In this document: positions 37,672 through 41,581 of the stretch, piece after piece
Layout of the letters: each line of letters starts with the position of its first letter
How positions within the stretch are numbered: the first letter of the stretch is position 1
NCBI GenBank assembly: GCA_014381545.1
Contig: JACNLL010000065.1
Location: forward strand, 1-41,581
Reading direction: 5' to 3'
Length of the DNA: 41,581 nucleotides
From: Candidatus Desulfaltia bathyphila
Lineage (GTDB): Bacteria; Desulfobacterota; Desulfobacteria; Desulfobacterales; ETH-SRB1
The notes under the pieces: generated by a model
What the model was told of the DNA's origin: nothing
The model's database searches: none
The model's input: the letters and a program-made list of their open reading frames with translations, nothing else
Made by a program: the position numbers and the translations under genes

Positions 37672-38103
37672 CCTTAATTACAAATAGGACGTTAACTTTA
37701 AATAAAGAGTATATTGTCAATCCAATTCAGCTTCCCGAACATCTCATCCCAAATCCACCTTACACCAGATTATTTTTGGTCTTTTTATAAGTTCGTCAAA
37801 TTTGATGATTTTCTGAAAAGTTTTGAACAGCGACCGTAAGGAAGTTAGCCATTTTTAGATTGTTTGCAGCCCATTGCTCCGCACGGGCATGCAAACTTAA
37901 ACAATGGCACTTCGTGCTTCTTTGTTTTGCGGCTTGCAGCCGCCCAACAAAGCCATCTGCTGCGCAGGTGGTTATTTAGGCGCTCGCCAACCCCGCAGCA
38001 AGCTACGGGGAATGCGCTCGCTATTGCGGTTCAAACGCCATTTTAATAATTTTGATTTAGTGCAAATTATGTGGTTTTTTATATATATCCATGGAGATTA
38101 GCA
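37672..38103. repeat. Hairpin-rich non-coding spacer between 6S RNA and rny
   Basis: No convincing ORF. It contains GTTTGCA...TGCAAAC (37862-37896, including complementary GCCC/GGGC), GCTTGCAGCC motifs, GCTGCGCAG, and CCCCGCAGCAAGCTACGGGG (37991-38010; 8-bp stem with one mismatch), a palindrome type seen in many unrelated genomes. The rny promoter is probably within the AT-rich last 60 bp. Confidence 0.55.
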
Positions 38104-39666
38104 ATGAATGCATATAATATATTATTTGGCATAATCGGCTTTATGTTAGGTTGTGTCATTGCCTGTTGGGTGAAGGGAAGGATTATTTCTCAGAAGCTTA
38201 AGTCGGCTGAGTTGGAGGCATCACGGCTGTTAGAGGATGCTAAACGGAGATCACAAACACTGATAAAAGAGGCTAAGTTCGAAGCAAAAGATAGACTTTT
38301 CAACATGAAAAGTGAATTTGATGCTGAAACAAAAGAGACTCAATCTGAATTAAAGAAAAAAGAAAGAAGGTTGATACAAAAAGAGGAGAGCGTCGATAGA
38401 AAAATTGAGCAACTTGAGCGGAGAGACAGAGAAATTTTCAGAAAAGAAAAGCAGTTGGTAAAAAAGGTTGAGCATGCTGAGCAGAGCGAAACAAACTATA
38501 ATAAATTAATAGAAGAACAAAAAAAACAGCTTGAAAAGATTTCCGGTTTGGCGGCCGGGCAGGCCAAGGAGTTATTGATCAGGGCGATGGAAAACGAGGC
38601 GCGACATGAGGCTGCCAGACTAATTAAAATAATAGAGAATGAAACAAAAGAACAAGCAGATAAAAAAGCCAAAAAAATTATAGCTACAGCCATCCAGAGA
38701 TATGCCGGAGATTTTATTGCCGAACGAACTGTGTCTGTTGTGCAACTTCCCAGCGATGAAATGAAGGGGCGTATAATCGGCAGAGAAGGGCGTAATATAC
38801 GCGCTATTGAGGCTGCTACAGGTATCGATCTTATTATAGATGATACTCCTGAGGCGGTTATACTGTCGGGTTTTAATCCTGTCAGGCGGGAGGTGGCTCG
38901 GCTTTCACTTTTGAAGTTGATATCAGATGGTCGAATACATCCGGCACGGATAGAAGATGTTGTAAAAAAGATTGAGCAGGAAATTGATTTGGCAATAAAG
39001 GAGGCAGGAGAACAAGCTGCTTTTGATTTAGGGATTCATGGTATTCATAATGAGCTAATTAAGATAGTTGGTAGATTAAAATTCCGAACAAGTTATTCGC
39101 AGAATGTTTTGCAACATTCAGTTGAGGTGGGGTTTTTATGTGGTATTATGGCCTCTGAATTAGGACTTAATCAAAAACTGGCAAGACGTATGGGATTGTT
39201 GCATGATATTGGAAAAGCGGTGGATCACGAGGTCGAAGGGCCACATGCTTTGATCGGTTCTAAGCTTGCTAAAAAATTTGGTGAATCCACGAAGGTTGTA
39301 GATGCTATAGCTGCTCATCATGAAGATATACCACCTGGTTCAGTCTATGATTTGTTGGTACAGGCTGCTGACGGGCTTTCCGGGGCAAGGCCTGGAGCGC
39401 GAAAAGAATTACTTGAAAAATATATTAAACGACTGGAAGATCTTGAAAAAATAGCTAATTCATTTAAAGGAGTTTCCAACACTTATGCTATTCAGGCCGG
39501 CAGGGAACTTAGAGTAATAGTTGAAAGTGAAATAATTTCAGATGATGAGTCTGTTTTTTTAAGCAAAGATATTGCAAAAAAGATTGAGGAGTCATTAACA
39601 TTCCCAGGCCAGATCAGGGTTACAGTTATTAGAGAAACCAGAGCAGTGGAATATGCAAATAAATAG
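38104..39666 (+). CDS. rny: Ribonuclease Y
   Basis: Membrane-anchored endoribonuclease initiating mRNA decay. 520 residues: N-terminal transmembrane helix (about 5-23), a long coiled coil (about 30-190, with [20 protein letters not shown]), a KH domain ([20 protein letters not shown], about 215-275), and an HD domain with [24 protein letters not shown] and [12 protein letters not shown] 38104 ([13 protein letters not shown]) follows GGAG by 7 nt; the frame opens 11 codons earlier but without a ribosome-binding site. Ten bp before tyrS. Confidence 0.96.
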   Translation: MNAYNILFGIIGFMLGCVIACWVKGRIISQKLKSAELEASRLLEDAKRRSQTLIKEAKFEAKDRLFNMKSEFDAETKETQSELKKKERRLIQKEESVDRKIEQLERRDREIFRKEKQLVKKVEHAEQSETNYNKLIEEQKKQLEKISGLAAGQAKELLIRAMENEARHEAARLIKIIENETKEQADKKAKKIIATAIQRYAGDFIAERTVSVVQLPSDEMKGRIIGREGRNIRAIEAATGIDLIIDDTPEAVILSGFNPVRREVARLSLLKLISDGRIHPARIEDVVKKIEQEIDLAIKEAGEQAAFDLGIHGIHNELIKIVGRLKFRTSYSQNVLQHSVEVGFLCGIMASELGLNQKLARRMGLLHDIGKAVDHEVEGPHALIGSKLAKKFGESTKVVDAIAAHHEDIPPGSVYDLLVQAADGLSGARPGARKELLEKYIKRLEDLEKIANSFKGVSNTYAIQAGRELRVIVESEIISDDESVFLSKDIAKKIEESLTFPGQIRVTVIRETRAVEYANK

Positions 39667-39675
39667 GGAAAGTGT

Positions 39676-40965
39676 ATGAATAATTTAATCGATATTTTTT
39701 ATGAGCGTGGTTTTATTGAAAAAACCACTCATAATGATGAGTTGGTTGAATATTTTGATCAGGGAAATATTACTGGTTATATCGGTTTTGATCCAACAGC
39801 ATCAAGTCTGCATATTGGAAATCTTGTGCCTATAATGTCGCTTGCCCATATGCAGAAACATGGGCACCGTCCTATAGCTCTTATTGGAGGCGGGACAGGG
39901 CTTGTTGGAGACCCGAGCGGCAAGACTGAGACGCGAAAGCTGCTTACGCCTGAAATGGTGGAACATAATGCGCGGAGGATAGAAAAGCAGCTGTCTCGCT
40001 TTATAGATTTCAGCAAAGGGAAAGCCCTTATATTAAACAATGCCGACTGGTTGACCGAATTAAAATATATACCTTTTCTCAGAGAGATCGGAAGGCATTT
40101 CAGCGTCAATCGAATGATAAAGGCGGAAAGCTATAAGATGCGCCTTGAATCGGAAGAAGGGTTGAACTTTATTGAATTCAATTACATGCTTTTACAGGCA
40201 TATGATTTCCTAAATCTTTTTGATACATGTGGTTGTAAACTCCAGATGGGAGGAAGTGACCAGTGGGGGAATATAATTAGCGGTATCGAGCTTATTCGAA
40301 AGATGCGCAGAGAGACCGTTTTTGGTATAACCTTTCCATTGATTACTACAAGTAGCGGCGCAAAGATGGGAAAAACAGCCGAAGGAGCTGTTTGGCTTGA
40401 TTCTGAAAGAACGAGCCCATACGAATATTATCAGTACTGGATCAATACAGATGATAATGATGTTGTCCGTTTTTTGGCCCTTTATACTTTTTTGCCTATG
40501 GATGAAATTAGAGATGTTGAAAAGCTGGAGGATGATGATTTAAACAGCGCTAAAACGGTACTTGCTTTCGAAACCACTCAACTTGTTCATGGTCGGCAGG
40601 AGGCAGTAAAAGCTTATCATGCAGCAGCAAGTATGTTCGGTGTTCGTATAGTATCGGAGAGGGTAATGCCTACAAGCACTATCCCACGAGATGAAGCCGA
40701 TTTTGATGATATTTCAGTGCCGCATTCATTTTTTGATTTGGAACAGATCCAGGCAGGCATTCCTGCATTTAAATTATTTCATTTTGTAGGGCTTGTCCCA
40801 TCAGGAAGTGCGGCAATGAGGCTGATCAAGCAGGGGGGGGCATATATAAATAACAATCGAATTAATTCAACTGAATATATGATAAACGAGAATGACCTTA
40901 ATAATAAGGAGATATTGTTAAGAGCGGGAAAAAAACGTTTTCACAAAATAAAGATTAGATGTTAA
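39676..40965 (+). CDS. tyrS: Tyrosyl-tRNA synthetase
   Basis: Charges tRNA-Tyr. 429 residues: class I HIGH motif as HIGN (residues 46-49, in ASSLHIGNLVP), GGGTGLVGDPSGKTETR, tyrosine-binding YMLLQAYDFL and GGSDQWGNI, a KMSKS equivalent GAKMGKTAEGAVWL, and a C-terminal S4 RNA-binding domain (MRLIKQGGAYINN). AGGGAAAG precedes ATG 39676. Probably co-transcribed with rny. Confidence 0.97.
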   Translation: MNNLIDIFYERGFIEKTTHNDELVEYFDQGNITGYIGFDPTASSLHIGNLVPIMSLAHMQKHGHRPIALIGGGTGLVGDPSGKTETRKLLTPEMVEHNARRIEKQLSRFIDFSKGKALILNNADWLTELKYIPFLREIGRHFSVNRMIKAESYKMRLESEEGLNFIEFNYMLLQAYDFLNLFDTCGCKLQMGGSDQWGNIISGIELIRKMRRETVFGITFPLITTSSGAKMGKTAEGAVWLDSERTSPYEYYQYWINTDDNDVVRFLALYTFLPMDEIRDVEKLEDDDLNSAKTVLAFETTQLVHGRQEAVKAYHAAASMFGVRIVSERVMPTSTIPRDEADFDDISVPHSFFDLEQIQAGIPAFKLFHFVGLVPSGSAAMRLIKQGGAYINNNRINSTEYMINENDLNNKEILLRAGKKRFHKIKIRC

Positions 40966-40971
40966 ACGGTT

Positions 40972-41140
40972 TCGTAAATTCGTTTTTTTTTACGATACCA
41001 TCAAATATGATACATTCGTAAAAACTCAAAAAATCATTTTTTACGAAACGTGTAAAGTGTTAGGTGTTAAGTGTTAAGAGCCTGATAAAACAGATAATTA
41101 CTTTAACCTAACACTTTACACCTGATGAATTCGACTTTTT
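40972..41140. repeat. Nested inverted repeats between tyrS and the rRNA leader
   Basis: Outer arms GTTTCGTAAA (about 40968) and TTTTTTACGAAAC (about 41038-41050) form one inverted repeat. Immediately after, TGTAAAG, TGTTAGG, TGTTAAG, TGTTAAG (41051-41078) face CTTTAAC, CTAACAC, TTTACAC (41101-41121). A further ACTTTTTACGAATTTATCAA follows. The 7-mer register is again visible. Confidence 0.7.
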
Positions 41141-41321
41141 ACGAATTTATCAAACATGATGACTTATTAAAAATGTTACTTGACAATTATAAGTTTTATG
41201 TAGAAAATATAAATAATCGACATGATCAAAACTTTATGCAGCAAGCTGAGGGCTTAGCGTTTGCTTTTGCAGTTCAGATAAATATATTTTTATATATTAA
41301 TAAAAATTAAGAAGAAACTTC

Positions 41322-41350
41322 TTGACACCATGCAATAGATATCTTAGAAA
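41322..41350 (+). promoter_or_regulatory. Candidate rRNA promoter
   Basis: TTGACA at 41322-41327, 17-nt spacer, and TAGAAA (4 of 6 -10 matches) at 41345-41350, about 140 nt before the 16S start. The only good -35 in the leader; the -10 is weak. Confidence 0.4.
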
Positions 41351-41410
41351 AAACTTTTTCGAAAACAGCGAGCGCATTTTTTGAAGCCTGCTGCAGAGAA
41401 TTTTAATCTT

Positions 41411-41424
41411 GATCTTTGAAAACT
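41411..41424 (+). promoter_or_regulatory. boxA-like antitermination site in the rRNA leader
   Basis: GATCTTTGAAAACT resembles the boxA sequence that recruits NusB/S10 in rRNA leaders, and is placed about 70 nt before 16S as expected. A GTTGCAAAAGCAAC hairpin follows at 41464-41477. Confidence 0.55.
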
Positions 41425-41488
41425 AAATAGTGACAGCTTGTGAGTTAGGTCTCTTGTAAATTTGTTGCAAAAGCAACTTAAAGAAATT

Positions 41489-41581
41489 TAATTGGAGAGT
41501 TTGATCCTGGCTCAGAATGAACGCTAGCGGCGTGCTTAACACATGCAAGTCGCACGAGAACTCTTTAGCTTGCTAAAGATA
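41489..41581 (+). rRNA. rrs: 16S ribosomal RNA, 5' end (truncated by window edge)
   Basis: The conserved GGAGAGTTTGATCCTGGCTC lies at 41494-41513, then GAACGCTAGCGGCGTGCTTA and ACACATGCAAGTCGCACGAG. The start is set by alignment to the E. coli 5' end. GGCGGCGTGCTTAACACATG is typical of deltaproteobacterial 16S. The rest of the gene is outside the window. Confidence 0.97.

Noticed and set aside
37864-38101. Two 60-65 codon ORFs upstream of rny
   Set aside because: They translate GC-rich palindromes (CCCCGCAGCAAGC) and lack initiation signals.
41125-41310. 61-codon ORF upstream of the rRNA leader
   Set aside because: Its start is within the ACTTTTTACGAATT repeat; composition is AT-rich leader-like and nothing is recognisable. 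A tiny real gene cannot be fully excluded.

Overview
The window reads as chromosomal DNA of a Gram-negative, moderate-GC deltaproteobacterium (Desulfobacterota; most likely a sulfate-reducing or syntrophic Desulfobacterales-type organism). This placement is inferred from gene content and arrangement: a complete methylmalonyl-CoA module of the propionate-oxidiser type, an ATP synthase operon with both b' and b subunits but no a/c genes, a zapA-6S RNA-rny-tyrS arrangement, and the first ~90 nt of a proteobacterial 16S rRNA gene. There is no transposase, integrase, phage gene or CRISPR array.

Layout. 1-1.4 kb: 3' part of tgt and a NifU-like Fe-S scaffold. 1.7-13.8 kb: a metabolic block on the + strand holding a PLP aminotransferase, methylmalonyl-CoA epimerase, single-chain methylmalonyl-CoA mutase, its G-protein chaperone MeaB, a PccB-type carboxyltransferase, a small OadG-like protein, a PycB/OadA-type biotin carboxyltransferase, and SucC/SucD. 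Together these interconvert propionyl-CoA, methylmalonyl-CoA, succinyl-CoA and succinate, and the missing biotin carboxylase suggests carboxyl exchange with pyruvate/oxaloacetate. 13.8-16 kb: hypA, hypB (nickel insertion) and a MEMO-family gene. 16-20 kb, minus strand: acetoacetyl-CoA synthetase, an HD-domain hydrolase and citrate synthase. 20.4-23.5 kb: an unknown protein, tRNA-Pro(GGG), LD-carboxypeptidase and a serine hydrolase. 23.7-29.7 kb: the cell-shape cluster mreB-mreC-mreD-mrdA-rodA plus a bactofilin. 30-35.9 kb: atpF'-atpF-atpH-atpA-atpG-atpD-atpC, ending in hairpins. 36-41 kb: a GlmU uridylyltransferase domain without its acetyltransferase half, ZapB-like and ZapA proteins, 6S RNA, RNase Y and TyrRS, then an rRNA leader and the 16S start.

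The most unusual content is between the genes. Nearly every spacer outside the atp/zap blocks holds short repetitive DNA of two kinds. (1) Tandem runs of degenerate 7-mers (and a related 8-mer family) of several sequence types, which often follow one another without loss of the 7-nt register, supply the stop codons of upstream genes, and run into the ribosome-binding sites of downstream genes. (2) Non-coding elements of about 120-260 bp with terminal inverted repeats and internal hairpins, including one nested inside another with a direct duplication, one that splits what looks like a perfect TTGACA-18-TATAAT promoter ahead of the atp operon, and two whose opposite arms carry hairpins with the same loop but different stems. 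The window therefore looks like ordinary core metabolism embedded in an unusually active short-repeat landscape.
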